From Bagarius yarrelli (lineage: Eukaryota; Chordata; Actinopteri; Siluriformes; Sisoridae), in the NCBI GenBank assembly GCA_005784505.1, contig VCAZ01000113.1, positions 572,501 through 636,500 on the forward strand: 64,000 bases of DNA, read 5' to 3'. Shown here one piece after another: positions 49,096-53,900 of the stretch (within the stretch, counting starts at the first letter, position 1; each line of letters begins with the position of its first letter). Below the pieces are notes generated by a model. The model saw nothing but the letters and a program-made list of their open reading frames with translations, did not search any database and was not told where the DNA came from. The position numbers and the translations under genes were made by a program.

Positions 49096-50941
49096 CTGCA
49101 CCTCCTTTAGGGAGTGTCTGCATAAGAAAGGTTTTGACATACGTAATTATGTGAAACTTTTTAATCGTTTGGTGTGTTAATTTTAAGTCTCTGTCCTTGT
49201 CTTTGCAGTGTGACCTGGTCTACACCTTCTTCCACCCGCTCCCAAGAGACGAACGCCCAGTAGCAACCGCTGTTAACACACTGGGGAACAAGCCAACAGG
49301 TGACTGTTCTTCCATGGAAATAATATTTATTTTTTTTCAGAACTGATTTATTAGGACATGACATACATCAGGGTTAATGTTCGTCCAGCATCATCATGTG
49401 ATTAATGAGTCATAACTGTGGGATGAGTCAGTCTCAATTTCACTCAACCATGCAGAGTGAGTTGTCACGGATCTGTAAGGAACATTTGGTTCTCTATTCA
49501 CCAGATAGTCAATAAAGCTTGTAAAACATTAACCGGGATGGCAAACAGACGGAGGGCTCCATAATACAAACCGGTTTACACACACACACACACCATACAC
49601 AACTGATATTTTTATATTTTTCAGATGGTTCTTGGACTCCCATCCCTGGTAAAGAGGCTGGTGAAGTAAAACTGTCCATTTCCTACAAGAGCAACAAGCT
49701 TTTTATTATGGTTATGCACATACGAGGCCTTGTAAGTCTTTTAGGGCGTTTCTGTTATATATTGCAATAAAAAAAGGAATATAATACTAAACATAATGAC
49801 GATTTAATATTTTTTTTTTTAACAGCAACCATTGCAGGATGGCACTGACCCTGATCCGTACGTTAAACTGTACCTGCTCCCCGATCCCCAAAAAACAAGC
49901 AAGAGGAAGACGAAAGCAGCTCGTCGCACCTGCAACCCCACATATAACGAAATGGTACACATTAAAAAACTAAACATTAACATTAGGCGTCCTTTGTAGT
50001 AATAATCAGTGTCAGTTTCTGCTTTATACAAAACAAAAAAAAAACAAAAAGCTGATTGTATGGAACTGTTTAAGAGAATTGTTTATGGTTTTATTCATGG
50101 TTTTTATCCAGATTCCCCCCCCCGCCTTATCACATGACACTGAGAGTGTTGCTTCCTATGAGTCACTTCTGGTCAATTTGTGTCACATTGCAATTGCAGA
50201 AATGAATAACTTCCCTGTCATTTACACATTTGTGTTGCTCTGATGGACAACAGAGAGGGTAAGCACCTTCTCTAGCATCCTTAGTCAATCTTCTGTTGTA
50301 CATGTGGATGCACAAGATAACTCGTCCAACGATTTACGGAATCAATCCATGACATGTTCAGTAACCCGTGTTCTCTTACTAAATAGTAGCAATAAGCATA
50401 TAATCAGCAGCAACGACACGGCGTACCAACTGGTATTTTGCCTCTATAAGTTTCTCTTCTTACTGTGCTGGCCACCGGACTCGTTTAAACATCTTCTTGA
50501 CGTGGTTTGTAGTTGTCTCGCTAATTGCGTCATCAGGTTCGGTGCTCTTATTGGTTCTTGGTTTGACGGTCGTAGTAGGAGAAATCACACCGCAGGAAAG
50601 TGTCTGAAATCTTCTGACACCACCAGAATTTCATTGGAGGAAAAAACTGTTCACAAATTCCAAAATTGTAAAGCTGAATGTATTTTTTTCGTTGCTGTGA
50701 CCAGTTATACACTATTTCTCATGTTTTCTTGTATTTTCTTACTTTGTAGCTGGTGTATGATGGGATACCACGTGGGGACCTGAGCCAGAGATCAATCCAT
50801 CTTCGGGTGCTGGGCGATGGGGCTTTCTGGGAAAACACACTGCTGGGAGAGACCTTTATTCCCTTAAAAGATGTAACACCAGGGCAGCACTGGGTGGACT
50901 GGCACCAGCTAAGCACAGGCAGCGCTGACGCCAGCCGCTAA
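5980..50941 (+). CDS. pik3c2b: pik3c2b: phosphatidylinositol 4-phosphate 3-kinase, C2 domain-containing, beta (whole coding span, 32 exons)
   Basis: Class II PI 3-kinase. The family phosphorylates the 3-OH of PtdIns and PtdIns4P on endosomal and plasma membranes. Joining 32 exons at GT-AG sites gives 4749 nt with no frame break, i.e. 1582 residues; human PIK3C2B is about 1634, the shortfall being mostly in the proline-rich N-terminus. Domain order: proline-rich N-terminus (1-250), Ras-binding (about 310-405), PI3K-type C2 (about 585-735), helical PIK (about 755-930), kinase (about 998-1275), PX (about 1310-1427), C-terminal C2 (about 1450-1572). Active-site residues are intact: ATP-site lysine K1027, catalytic loop DRHNDN 1139-1144, DFG 1157-1159. 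The PX and second C2 domains after the kinase mark class II. The beta paralogue is chosen from close similarity to remembered human PIK3C2B along the whole length, including SGKPVARSK near the N-terminus, and from the ppp1r15b neighbour. 5' non-coding exons were not located. Confidence 0.97.
6953..7053 (+). CDS. pik3c2b: pik3c2b coding exon 2 (residues 253-286)
   Basis: Acceptor cgcag before 6953, donor gtgagt after 7053; enters phase 0, leaves phase 2. Encodes the conserved run ELFQVSEERDEEVAAFCHML, which is nearly identical to human PIK3C2B just before the Ras-binding domain. Confidence 0.95.
7358..7380 (+). repeat. Interstitial telomere-like repeat
   Basis: GTTAGGG, TTTAGGG and GTTAGGG in direct series, about 3.5 units of the vertebrate telomere repeat, inside intron 2. 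Confidence 0.7.
8473..8633 (+). CDS. pik3c2b: pik3c2b coding exon 3 (residues 286-340)
   Basis: Acceptor gatgcag, donor gtaagc. Encodes the linker into the Ras-binding domain and its first strands (GFVWSP, then VSIKVTVIGEHI and FTCD). Phase 2 in, phase 1 out; joins exon 4 as a glycine codon. Confidence 0.93.
9345..9545. repeat. Foldback palindrome, probable MITE
   Basis: A perfect 20-bp pair (9399-9418 and 9427-9446, GCGTTATTTATTGTAC and its complement) with an 8-nt loop sits inside longer imperfect arms: TATATTTGACTTTGAC near 9350 and its complement near 9510. Includes the AGTAAAAGT words typical of fish foldback elements. Confidence 0.7.
10810..10930 (+). CDS. pik3c2b: pik3c2b coding exon 4 (residues 340-380), Ras-binding domain
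   Basis: Acceptor ttcctag, donor gtaaga. Encodes SSTIDLLIYQTLCYAHEDL, matching the ubiquitin-fold Ras-binding domain of C2-beta kinases. Phase 1 in, phase 2 out. Confidence 0.95.
12647..12758 (+). CDS. pik3c2b: pik3c2b coding exon 5 (residues 380-417)
   Basis: Acceptor ctcttag, donor gtgagt. Encodes the end of the Ras-binding domain (LEYIQQCLKFERDVQLFL, then MELART). Phase 2 in, phase 0 out. Confidence 0.93.
13044..14388 (+). mobile_element. Degenerate Tc1/mariner-like transposon, split by a foldback MITE
   Basis: Outer ends read GGCGTGCAAAAGTCTGGCC and, inverted, GCATGCCCAAACTTTTTCAT. Transposase remnants in order: a paired-type helix-turn-helix region (13397-13582, TTSKELQEHL and STVQRTLH), TDES (first catalytic Asp, near 13640) preceded by a stop where Tc1 has Trp, QQDKDLKH near 13796 (QQDNDPKH in the family) and VLEWPSQSPD ending in a stop. 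Several stops and missing parts make it inactive. Lies in intron 5 of pik3c2b. Confidence 0.85.
14049..14214. mobile_element. Palindromic foldback MITE, copy 2, inside the Tc1-like element
   Basis: Same family as 2697-2876: left part with CTGCAGAGTTTAGCTTCAAC, right part with GGAGCTAAACTCTGCAGGAC and …AAGATTGCCCACCC. Flanking sequence on both sides belongs to the Tc1-like element, so the MITE inserted into it. Confidence 0.8.
15181..15260 (+). CDS. pik3c2b: pik3c2b coding exon 6 (residues 418-444)
   Basis: Acceptor attgcag, donor gtaaaa (a weaker donor). Encodes the linker ending LQERPIKQTVTR, matching human LQERPVKQTISR. Phase 0 in, phase 2 out. Confidence 0.93.
15576..15639 (+). CDS. pik3c2b: pik3c2b coding exon 7 (residues 444-465)
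   Basis: A 64-nt exon between acceptor tttcttag and donor gtagga. Encodes EALTLLLDTFHNEAESFVLS, matching human QALSLLFDTYHNEVDAFLLA. Phase 2 in, phase 0 out. Confidence 0.92.
16268..16414 (+). CDS. pik3c2b: pik3c2b coding exon 8 (residues 466-514)
   Basis: Acceptor tctctag after a CT-rich tract, donor gtgaac. Encodes VQSVKALCSSLAAVETPDIT and SALNQLP, helical linker sequence conserved in the beta paralogue. Phase 0 at both ends, 49 codons. Confidence 0.94.
16716..16749 (+). CDS. pik3c2b: pik3c2b coding exon 9, 34-nt micro-exon (residues 515-526)
   Basis: Acceptor tttcacag, donor gtacag. Encodes DVSVLAKRENR, matching human DPSVLAVRENR. It is too short for ORF detection but is needed to keep frame between exons 8 and 10 (phase 0 in, phase 1 out). 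Confidence 0.92.
16996..17187 (+). mobile_element. tRNA-derived SINE
   Basis: Head CAATGGTTAAGGTGTTGG, a degraded B box (GTGTTTAATTCC), body CACTGCTGGGCCCC…GCAAGGCCCTTAAC, tail CTCTGGATGTCTGCCAAATG. In intron 9. Confidence 0.85.
17280..17700 (+). mobile_element. Unclassified interspersed repeat, copy 1
   Basis: Contains GACCGTCAAACCGAGAACCA and GACAACTACAAACCACCTCA. An inverted copy lies at 50280-50640, and similarity extends over at least 170 bp. Repetition shows mobility, but no transposase domain is clear; one frame has a short KRTWW word. Confidence 0.6.
18305..18790 (-). mobile_element. Rex1-like LINE 3' end (C-terminal ORF remnant and 3' UTR)
   Basis: Read on the - strand, it holds words like DSSQPNHGLFTLLPSGRRYR with stops, typical of the C-terminal end of fish Rex1/jockey-like ORF2, followed by the AT-rich 3' UTR ending near TAATCTAATCTAATC at 18305. 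In intron 9. Confidence 0.65.
18768..18817. repeat. Perfect 17-bp inverted repeat
   Basis: TTTTTTGTGTATATTCT at 18768-18784 and its exact complement at 18801-18817 with a 16-nt loop. It lies at the junction of the Rex1-like fragment and unique sequence. Confidence 0.8.
19067..19262 (+). CDS. pik3c2b: pik3c2b coding exon 10 (residues 526-591)
   Basis: Acceptor ttttcag, donor gtaagg. Encodes LTAAILDLVELYCSTFNANF and then FNIYAAHRVPITWAA, the start of the PI3K-type C2 domain. Phase 1 in, phase 2 out. Confidence 0.95.
19263..21214. other. pik3c2b intron 10
   Basis: Contains a CA microsatellite (about 19709-19742) and the SINE at 20865-21075. The rest looks unique; no gene or RNA seen. Confidence 0.5.
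20865..21075 (+). mobile_element. tRNA-derived SINE with a different tail
   Basis: Head GTGGTGGCTCAAATGGTTAA, B box GGGTTCAAGCCCC, body CTGAGCAAGACCCTTAACCC like the other copies, but the 3' half reads GGGGTGCTGTATCATAGCTG and GGGATATGCGAAAAATGCAT. This is a second SINE subfamily sharing the head with the L2-tailed copies. Confidence 0.8.
21215..21337 (+). CDS. pik3c2b: pik3c2b coding exon 11 (residues 591-632), PI3K-type C2
   Basis: Acceptor gtttacag, donor gtaagc. In the spliced frame it reads YEGFFLSCSLTHGGNELC and KYLFHLVVWDQ, typical of the class II PI3K C2 core. The other + frame looks open but is a shadow. Phase 2 in and out. Confidence 0.95.
22082..22452. repeat. Long (TA)n-rich microsatellite block
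   Basis: About 370 bp of nearly pure TA with TATG, GATA and TATC interruptions, in intron 11. Likely length-variable and hard to assemble. Confidence 0.95.
22560..23450 (-). mobile_element. L2-like LINE fragment (reverse transcriptase remnant)
   Basis: On the - strand, 22982-22695 reads SPAFDTILHTILLGRL, then VPVKKGVPHG (VPQG in active elements), matching the RT core of fish L2-type LINEs. Flanking - strand sequence to about 23450 looks like the upstream part with many breaks. Intron 11; inactive. Confidence 0.7.
23513..23683 (+). CDS. pik3c2b: pik3c2b coding exon 12 (residues 632-689), PI3K-type C2
   Basis: Acceptor cattgtag, donor gtgagt. Encodes ICFPVQINQLPRES, TLYATPLPPPG and EALGWVTMPLFNFR, matching the C2 strands of human PIK3C2B. 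Phase 2 in and out. Confidence 0.96.
24190..24320 (-). mobile_element. tRNA-derived SINE, reverse orientation
   Basis: Starts with the inverted tail TTTGGCAGACGCTCTTC and continues through ACTGAGCAGTAAAGGGCCCA and GCTTGGTGGTGC to TTAGCAGTCCAATACCTTAT. Intron 12. Confidence 0.8.
24440..26360 (-). mobile_element. Rex1-like LINE, 5'-truncated, endonuclease end to reverse transcriptase
   Basis: On the - strand in order: endonuclease C-terminal sequence (26330-26085: FVTRGKNTLYLVYTNIPGAY, then YSDHISVMLIPAYRP), RT N-terminal part (25574-25188: QLADVFTDIFNTSLC, TCLKTATIVTLPKKS, ERLVMRHIK, LDPLQFAYHLNQSTDNAIAT) and a later region (24729-24535: HLHLKTKTGEMVVDFR, PVTINGF). Frame shifts and stops separate these parts. 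Intron 12 of pik3c2b, opposite to the gene. Confidence 0.85.
27131..27242 (+). CDS. pik3c2b: pik3c2b coding exon 13 (residues 689-726)
   Basis: Acceptor tgttgtag, donor gtcagt. Encodes ILTCGRKLLGLWPS and NFSQPDSVILQ, the end of the PI3K-type C2 domain. The codon joined from exon 12 is His where the human protein has Gln. Confidence 0.95.
27243..31007. other. pik3c2b intron 13
   Basis: Largely unique AT-rich sequence. A hAT-like end (ATATCGCCCAGCCCTA) lies near 28140, a 32-nt T run at 30481-30512 and a SINE at 30596-30782. No gene or RNA recognised. Confidence 0.45.
30596..30782 (+). mobile_element. tRNA-derived SINE (L2-type tail)
   Basis: Head AGCGCAGCGGTTAAGGTGTT, body GTTGCCACTGTCGGGCCCCT and CCCCCAATTGCTCACTTGTA, tail AAATGTAAGTCACTTTAGAT followed by CTGCCAAATGCC. 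Intron 13. Confidence 0.85.
31008..31150 (+). CDS. pik3c2b: pik3c2b coding exon 14 (residues 727-774)
   Basis: T-rich tract and acceptor tttttag, donor gtgagt. Encodes VDFPTSSFEVCFSTPPPAEF, SPQYEFSRL and a helix ending in the split Trp codon. Links the C2 and helical domains. Phase 0 in, phase 2 out. The following intron is the gene's longest (5.8 kb). Confidence 0.94.
31420..31578. mobile_element. Palindromic foldback MITE, copy 3
   Basis: Left GGTGTCCTGCAGAGTTTAGT and right GAAGCTAAACTGTGCAGGTC arms in inverted orientation, more diverged than the copies at 2697 and 14049. Intron 14. Confidence 0.7.
32420..32660 (+). mobile_element. L2-type LINE 3' tail remnant
   Basis: Ends with TGTAAAGCTGCATTGCGACA and an AATAAAG stretch, the 3' tail common in fish L2-like LINEs and also seen at 44385-44545 and 61550-62225. 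Intron 14. Confidence 0.5.
33600..35420 (+). mobile_element. L2-like LINE, decayed ORF2 (reverse transcriptase)
   Basis: On the + strand an RT N-terminal part reads LKKPHADQDNYRLISDFPFL (near 34350-34410, broken upstream by stops), then from 34531 ISEAALNWFQSFLTDHRQFV and FGVPQGSMLSPLLFSMYI. The catalytic box appears as FYAYDTQLY where active elements have FYADDTQLY, so an active-site Asp is lost. Later text (35060-35260) fits the C-terminal region. A SINE abuts the 3' end. Intron 14, same strand as the gene. Confidence 0.8.
35436..35582 (+). mobile_element. tRNA-derived SINE (head-truncated)
   Basis: B box CCGGGGTTCAATTCCTAGCA, tail AAATGTAAGTCGCTTTAAAT and GGGCGTCTGCCAAATACTG. Follows directly on the L2-like LINE remnant. 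Confidence 0.8.
36079..36206 (-). mobile_element. tRNA-derived SINE, reverse orientation
   Basis: Inverted tail GGCATTTGGCAGACCCCCTT…GAGCGACTTACATTTATCTC, body GGGCCTTACTCAGGGGCCCA, inverted B box GGATCGAACCCGGA. Intron 14. Confidence 0.85.
36697..36847. repeat. (TG)n and (TC)n microsatellites before exon 15
   Basis: A TG run of about 14 units near 36697-36725 and a TC run near 36815-36847, followed by more CT-rich sequence that serves as the polypyrimidine tract region of exon 15. Confidence 0.9.
36970..37158 (+). CDS. pik3c2b: pik3c2b coding exon 15 (residues 774-837), helical PIK domain
   Basis: Acceptor ttttgccag, donor gtacga. Encodes LWEKRYFCHAESNRLPMIL, ASAPSWEWACLPDIYALL and DALGLLHAT, strongly conserved helical-domain sequence. 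Phase 2 in and out. Confidence 0.97.
37419..37512 (+). CDS. pik3c2b: pik3c2b coding exon 16 (residues 837-868), helical PIK domain
   Basis: Acceptor atatttag, donor gtagca. Encodes FPDQECRRTAVQWM, then SELLDFLPQLVQ. Phase 2 in, phase 0 out. Confidence 0.95.
37647..37741 (+). CDS. pik3c2b: pik3c2b coding exon 17 (residues 869-900), helical PIK domain
   Basis: Acceptor taattag, donor gtgggt. Encodes ALKYECYLDSPLVRFLLRRA and VAHCLF, ending in a split Trp codon. Phase 0 in, phase 2 out. Confidence 0.95.
37742..39114. other. pik3c2b intron 17
   Basis: No repeat with a clear family and no gene. One CTCF-like core on the - strand at 37973-37986. Confidence 0.45.
39115..39295 (+). CDS. pik3c2b: pik3c2b coding exon 18 (residues 900-960)
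   Basis: Acceptor gacacag, donor gtcaga. Encodes LLKDTLQDSQFSVRYQHLL, AALLCCSGRGLREEF and RQCWL, the end of the helical domain. Phase 2 in, phase 0 out. Confidence 0.95.
39421..39528 (+). CDS. pik3c2b: pik3c2b coding exon 19 (residues 961-996)
   Basis: Acceptor cgtctag, donor gtacat. Encodes LREGLDEVKQFF and CRLPLNPGLLVKGI, entering the kinase N-lobe. Phase 0 at both ends. Confidence 0.95.
39583..39725 (-). mobile_element. tRNA-derived SINE, reverse orientation
   Basis: Inverted tail CAGCATTGGCAGACGTCCTT, body GGGCCTTATTCAGGGCCCAG, GGCAACGTGGTGCTAA, ending CCAATTAACAGTCCAA. Intron 19. Confidence 0.8.
40080..40172 (+). CDS. pik3c2b: pik3c2b coding exon 20 (residues 997-1027), kinase N-lobe
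   Basis: Acceptor cctttag, donor gtaaac. Encodes SCSYFNSNAVPLKLSFQN, then DPLGDNVNVIFK. The last codon is K1027, the ATP-site lysine of PI3Ks, placed exactly at the exon edge. The intron after it is only 77 bp. Confidence 0.96.
40250..40379 (+). CDS. pik3c2b: pik3c2b coding exon 21 (residues 1028-1071), kinase
   Basis: Acceptor tattcag, donor gtatgt. Encodes SGDDLRQDMLTLQIIRIM, then GLDMRMVIFRCFSTG. GDDLRQD is the PI3K N-lobe signature. Phase 0 in, phase 1 out; next intron 75 bp. Confidence 0.97.
40455..40591 (+). CDS. pik3c2b: pik3c2b coding exon 22 (residues 1071-1116), kinase
   Basis: Acceptor tatcctag, donor gtgagt. Encodes MVEMIPNAETLRKIQVEHG, then GSFKDRPLADWLQKHNP. Phase 1 in, phase 0 out. 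Confidence 0.97.
40925..42975 (-). mobile_element. Ty1/copia retrotransposon fragment (integrase - RT - RNase H), inverted in intron 22
   Basis: Read on the - strand from 42975 down: integrase core (FIHDWISIHG, LFSDNGGEFNN), integrase C-terminal part near 42600-42510 (GDKVYYKRVDGSEQKGPG), a GKATGKHKNWYNL segment near 42250, RT start (42013-41804: RWVCTYKET, KARLVAKGFEE), MDIKSAFLQ after a frameshift, RT active box CHVDDF near 41560, and RNase H (41234-40935: VYSDALFGNLSNGG, GETLAMSESIDV). Domain order INT-RT-RH is the copia order. Gag, protease, the integrase N-terminus and recognisable LTRs are absent, and several frame breaks occur, so it is inactive. Confidence 0.85.
42976..43038 (+). mobile_element. 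SINE 3' tail fragment abutting the copia remnant
   Basis: TGTATATAAAAGATAAATGT, then AAGTCGCTCTGGATAAGGAC and CAAATGTAAGC: the tail of the L2-tailed SINE without head or body. It meets the copia integrase sequence at about 42975 and ends 85 bp before exon 23. Confidence 0.8.
43123..43292 (+). CDS. pik3c2b: pik3c2b coding exon 23 (residues 1117-1173), catalytic loop and DFG
   Basis: Acceptor ttttgcag, donor gtgaga. Carries YSCAGCCVATYILGI, the catalytic loop CDRHNDNIM (DRHNDN 1139-1144), then FHIDFGKFLG (DFG 1157-1159) and the start of the activation loop. All catalytic residues expected of an active lipid kinase are present. Phase 0 in, phase 2 out. Confidence 0.98.
43457..43613 (+). CDS. 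pik3c2b: pik3c2b coding exon 24 (residues 1173-1225), activation loop and C-lobe
   Basis: Acceptor tgttcag, donor gtaagc. Encodes DRAPFVFTSDMAYVINGG, SSRFHDFVDLCCEAYNLIR and HLFLNLLGL, nearly invariant against human. Phase 2 in, phase 0 out. Confidence 0.98.
43728..43837 (+). CDS. pik3c2b: pik3c2b coding exon 25 (residues 1226-1262)
   Basis: Acceptor tgtacag, donor gttaga (weak donor). Encodes MLSCGIPELSD, DLKYVYDALRP and MYFTR, the last kinase helices. Phase 0 in, phase 2 out. Confidence 0.96.
43933..44110 (-). mobile_element. L2-type LINE 3' end, reverse orientation
   Basis: Starts with TTCAATTTTATTTGTATAGC and continues through GTCACAAAGCAGCTGTACAC and GTTTGTCCCTGATGAGCAAG. It is the inverted counterpart of 44385-44545. 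Intron 25. Confidence 0.75.
44385..44545 (+). mobile_element. L2-type LINE 3' end, forward orientation
   Basis: GGTTCCTTTCAAGGTTCCTT, TTTGCTCATCAGGGACAAAC, CAGCTGCTTTGTGACAAACG and CTATACAAATAAAATTGAAT. Forms an inverted pair with 43933-44110 around about 275 bp. Confidence 0.75.
45409..45610 (+). CDS. pik3c2b: pik3c2b coding exon 26 (residues 1262-1329), kinase end to PX
   Basis: T tract and acceptor ttgccag, donor gtaagt. Encodes LIESSLGSVATKLNFFIHNL, AQMKF, then PX-domain sequence (SLFVCRHIKTYSPSKGY). Phase 2 in, phase 0 out. Confidence 0.96.
45697..45895 (+). mobile_element. tRNA-derived SINE, near full length
   Basis: Head GAAGTGGTTATGCGATGGTT, body TACCACTGCTGGGTCTTTGA and CCCCCAATTGCTCAGTTGTA, tail GTAAGTCGATCTGGATAAGT, CTGCCAAATGCTG, then TGTAAATGTAAAT. 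Ends only about 15 bp before exon 27. Confidence 0.9.
45911..46035 (+). CDS. pik3c2b: pik3c2b coding exon 27 (residues 1330-1371), PX domain
   Basis: Acceptor ggtttag, donor gtacgt. Encodes TYVVKVERE, QRSFEEFHELHSKLRLIFPS. The RSFEEF pattern is a typical PX phosphoinositide-binding element. Phase 0 in, phase 2 out. Confidence 0.95.
46036..48456. other. pik3c2b intron 27
   Basis: Contains the TIR-bounded element at 47466-47999. Just outside it, 47220-47300 read on the - strand gives an acidic stretch (DEISDDGEITEEEEESDEGT) of unknown origin. The rest looks unique. Confidence 0.45.
47466..47999. mobile_element. Non-autonomous DNA transposon with imperfect terminal inverted repeats
   Basis: Left end CTAGGCCCTGTCGCAAT and inverted right end CTAGGGTCCTGTTCCAAT. 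The sub-terminal word GTGCAATT occurs near both ends. About 534 bp without a transposase frame. Target duplication not clear. Confidence 0.55.
48457..48574 (+). CDS. pik3c2b: pik3c2b coding exon 28 (residues 1371-1410), PX domain
   Basis: Acceptor acttcag, donor gtaatt. Encodes FPSRFVIGRSRGEAMADRRK, then ELNAYVWHLIH. Phase 2 in, phase 0 out. Confidence 0.96.
48745..48940 (-). mobile_element. tRNA-derived SINE, reverse orientation, with a long internal T run
   Basis: Inverted tail CTTATCCAGAGTGACTTAGA, a run of about 30 T (48787-48817), GGGCCTTGCTCAGGGGCCCA, CTTGGTGGTGCTGGGAATCG and ATTAGCAGCCCAACACTTTA. Intron 28. A CT microsatellite follows at 49062-49091. Confidence 0.85.
49209..49299 (+). 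CDS. pik3c2b: pik3c2b coding exon 29 (residues 1411-1441), PX end
   Basis: Acceptor tttgcag, donor gtgact. Encodes CDLVYTFFHPLPRDE and a variable linker. Phase 0 in, phase 1 out; joins exon 30 as Asp. Confidence 0.94.
49625..49731 (+). CDS. pik3c2b: pik3c2b coding exon 30 (residues 1441-1476), C-terminal C2
   Basis: Acceptor tttttcag, donor gtaagt. Encodes GEVKLSISYKSNKLFIMVMH, then IRGL, the first strands of the C-terminal C2 domain. Phase 1 in, phase 0 out. Confidence 0.96.
49826..49954 (+). CDS. pik3c2b: pik3c2b coding exon 31 (residues 1477-1519), C-terminal C2
   Basis: T tract and acceptor taacag, donor gtacac. Encodes DPDPYVKLYLLPD, a lysine-rich strand KTSKRKTKAARR and TCNPTYNEM. The basic strand is the usual anionic-lipid contact of this C2. 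Phase 0 at both ends. Confidence 0.96.
50280..50640 (-). mobile_element. Unclassified interspersed repeat, copy 2 (inverted relative to 17280-17700)
   Basis: TTGGTTCTTGGTTTGACGGT and CGTGGTTTGTAGTTGTC are the complements of words in 17280-17700. Intron 31. The 159-codon frame over it is a by-product that runs into exon 32 in the wrong frame. Confidence 0.6.
50750..50941 (+). CDS. pik3c2b: pik3c2b coding exon 32, last exon (residues 1520-1582, stop 50939-50941)
   Basis: Acceptor ctttgtag. Encodes LVYDGIPRGDLSQRS, then FWENTLLGETFIPLKD and a divergent tail ending TGSADASR before TAA. The C2 core matches human, while the last 15 or so residues do not, as is usual for this protein. Confidence 0.95.
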   Translation: MVYDGIPRGDLSQRSIHLRVLGDGAFWENTLLGETFIPLKDVTPGQHWVDWHQLSTGSADASR

Positions 50942-53900
50942 CACAATAGGGAGTTGCAGAGACGAACACTAAGTGATGTGTTCACTGCATTCTGACGTGG
51001 AGGTTGATTCGGGCTTCCCTGTAAAGGGAACTGACTCAAAGGACGAAGCCTGTTAAGAAGCATGGACTTATGTCTATCGGTGCATTGGGGTCTGCGTAGA
51101 AGGATGTATTTTTCCCCACACTGGGGTGTTTGTTGCTGGTTATCCTGCCCTGGGGACGTTGAGACCAGTTGTGTTGGGGTTATTCTTGCCCACTTTGTAG
51201 ACCGTGAGAATCGAACATGGCTTAAAATAGGTTTTCAAAGGATCTGAAAACCTTGTTTACTGGACAGCCTGACAATTTTCTGTGAGCGAAAGTGAACCAG
51301 TAACTTATTTCCTTCTGAGGTGTTATTTTATTTTGGCTCGATTTGAAGGTAGCCTTTGTTATGTGATTTAGATTATTACTGATTTTACCCAATAGATAAA
51401 GAAGGAAGTTAGGGAGAGATAGAAAAAGATTCGATCCACATGGTGGCAGGGACCTTGCATATCTTGAAAAACTAAAACACTTGAGATTGAATGGCATTGC
51501 AAGTGTGTGAAGTCAGTCCAATTGTTCAACCCTTTTAAGTGTGAATAACAAAAAGAGCTCTATAACAGACCTTGGTTTATTGTTCACTTGTTTTCTGTTC
51601 TTTTAAAGCAAGCGGGCTGTGAATAGATTCAGATTATATAAGAATCATATAAATCTGCACATGGTGGGACATGGTGTAGGTTTGAGCAGATATGTTATGT
51701 TATAATTCACATTGCACCACAAACCAGTTAATGACTTTTATTATGCATATAAGCCAGAAAGTGATTTAAAATGGCTCCTATTTACCAATACTGTTAATAA
51801 ATCTTTTGCGTAAAATTTGAGACAAACCTTAGTTACAGGTTAATATTCAACAACAAAAAAGGGCATTTTAAAATACATTCTTTATTTGTGCAATGAATAG
51901 AAACATGCTATATAAAACAGTTCCAGGTGAATTCTATGAACCTTTATTATGCACTACATTCTTTTAATCACATTGGCACTTTAAACTCTGTGACTGTGTT
52001 TTTCGCAGTTAGGGACATGATATTCTTTAATGTATTTTCTAGCCCATTGTCCAACAACCCAATACAGAGCTCGTTTAACAGTGCTCTTAACAGCATGTAT
52101 TGAAGAGAAGGAAAAAGTTGAAACCTGAAATAAGGAGCTCAATCAGGCATTTCAAGTTTTGTTTTGCTTTTGGTTTTTTTTCCCCTTAACCCAGCACCAG
52201 TCTCTCCAGTAAAGCGCAGGCACTCTGCGTTACGCTGGCCTCCTGGCTGGCTTGCCAAATAGTGTAATTAAATTATTTGTGTGCATGCTGTGAATTTGCT
52301 ACTAGATAAATATTGCACTTTTGGCCTCATTTTGCTATAAAGTATTTTGTGCTTACGGTTTTGGGATCAGTCCTTTTTACAAAATGATATACTTTTATTT
52401 ATTTAAATAAAACGGAAGTAAAGATAAACCTTAACACATAAGTATAAGTAATTTTTCCTGTTAATATTCATTCTTTATTTTGTTGAATTTGTTGGGAAAA
52501 CTGTTGGGAACTAAATTAAAGTTTTAAGCTTTAAAATCTTCTTAAAAATGGGAAGATGAGTGCTGAAACTATGGCTGAGGCTGTTTTTCTTGTAAAACTT
52601 TTTGTTTCTTTCCCTTTTCTCTACAAGACAAACTTAATTCCTTCCACTGTAATAGTTAACTCACTGTCCTAAAGAAAAAAAACTAAATGATTTGATAGAA
52701 AAGACTTATGAAGGAAAGCAGCTGCTTAAAATCCACCTACATATTAGCTGTTATTTGGACGATACAGTATGTATGTATGTATATAACTAGTACGTTAAAC
52801 CACACTTGCAGCCTGCCTCCAGCCAAAGGGAATACAAACATGAAACCCCCATCCCTGAGATGTCGGCTGTCTAACTCATGCTGTTGTCAAGTGTCTTATT
52901 TAACATTTACGTTTACTTAACTGATCATGATTATTTAGGAGGTTTGCAAAGGATGCCAACAAACCCCAATCAGTTGACTTTGAATAACCACAGGCCATTT
53001 GTGCAAGTGAAGATAGGAAAGAATGTAAGTGAACAGGTGCGTTATGTTGTAAATAATAAGAAACTCATTTGTCTGTGCTGTATGATTTTGTCACACTGTT
53101 TTGATTTCCAGATATACAAGTAGCTAGGTTTCTTTAAGACCATGATTTCGTTGTTAATATTATTTGCACTAAATAAATGAAACAAACTTGAATTAAAAAT
53201 TAAAACAGAGACTTGAGTCTGCTTCGTGTGCTGTGTTTTGGACGATACAAACAGCCGAACGGGAAAGCACGCCATGCCCTTATTTAACCCATCTAATCAT
53301 TAATATATGGACTGCTGCACATTCAAGCCATTTTCTGTCCGGCTAACCAAGTGTCAGGAGTACCAAACGTAATATACAGATACATTTCATTTCAGATCTG
53401 TGGATAGAAATGTTATTTTAGAGAAAGGAGAAATCGTCAGCCTGGATCAAGCTAACAGGAAGACTAAATTAGAGCTTCTTACAACCATAGTCAGCTCCGC
53501 CTAGACCAACCCTCACCCACCCCCATTGTGATGTCAGCTTTGTACTGTTTCTGTATACATTCATAATTGGCTGGTTGGAGAACTTTAATAAATTGCATAC
53601 AACTATTAATTTCTGGTAAATTTGTAAGTCTCTTAACTCAAAATGATGGCTCATACCAGATTTTATAACATCTCCGAGTGACATCACGCTTTGCCTTTTT
53701 AATGCATTAGACTTTTTGAGTAAATAGTGTTTGTCTCTGCGTTAATTATAGTCGTTAATGTTAATTCTAACCCGAGATGAGTATTAGTAATGCTGAGTGA
53801 TACAGCTGTGGCCTCTTCCTAAAATATACTGCTCAAGATGTTATTGTCAATCTGTAACCTGCTGATCTATAGTTGCATGTTGTATTTTGTAAATACTTAC

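Noticed and set aside
50304..50783. 159-codon + strand frame before exon 32
   Set aside because: It covers an interspersed repeat and enters exon 32 out of the pik3c2b frame; no domain resemblance.
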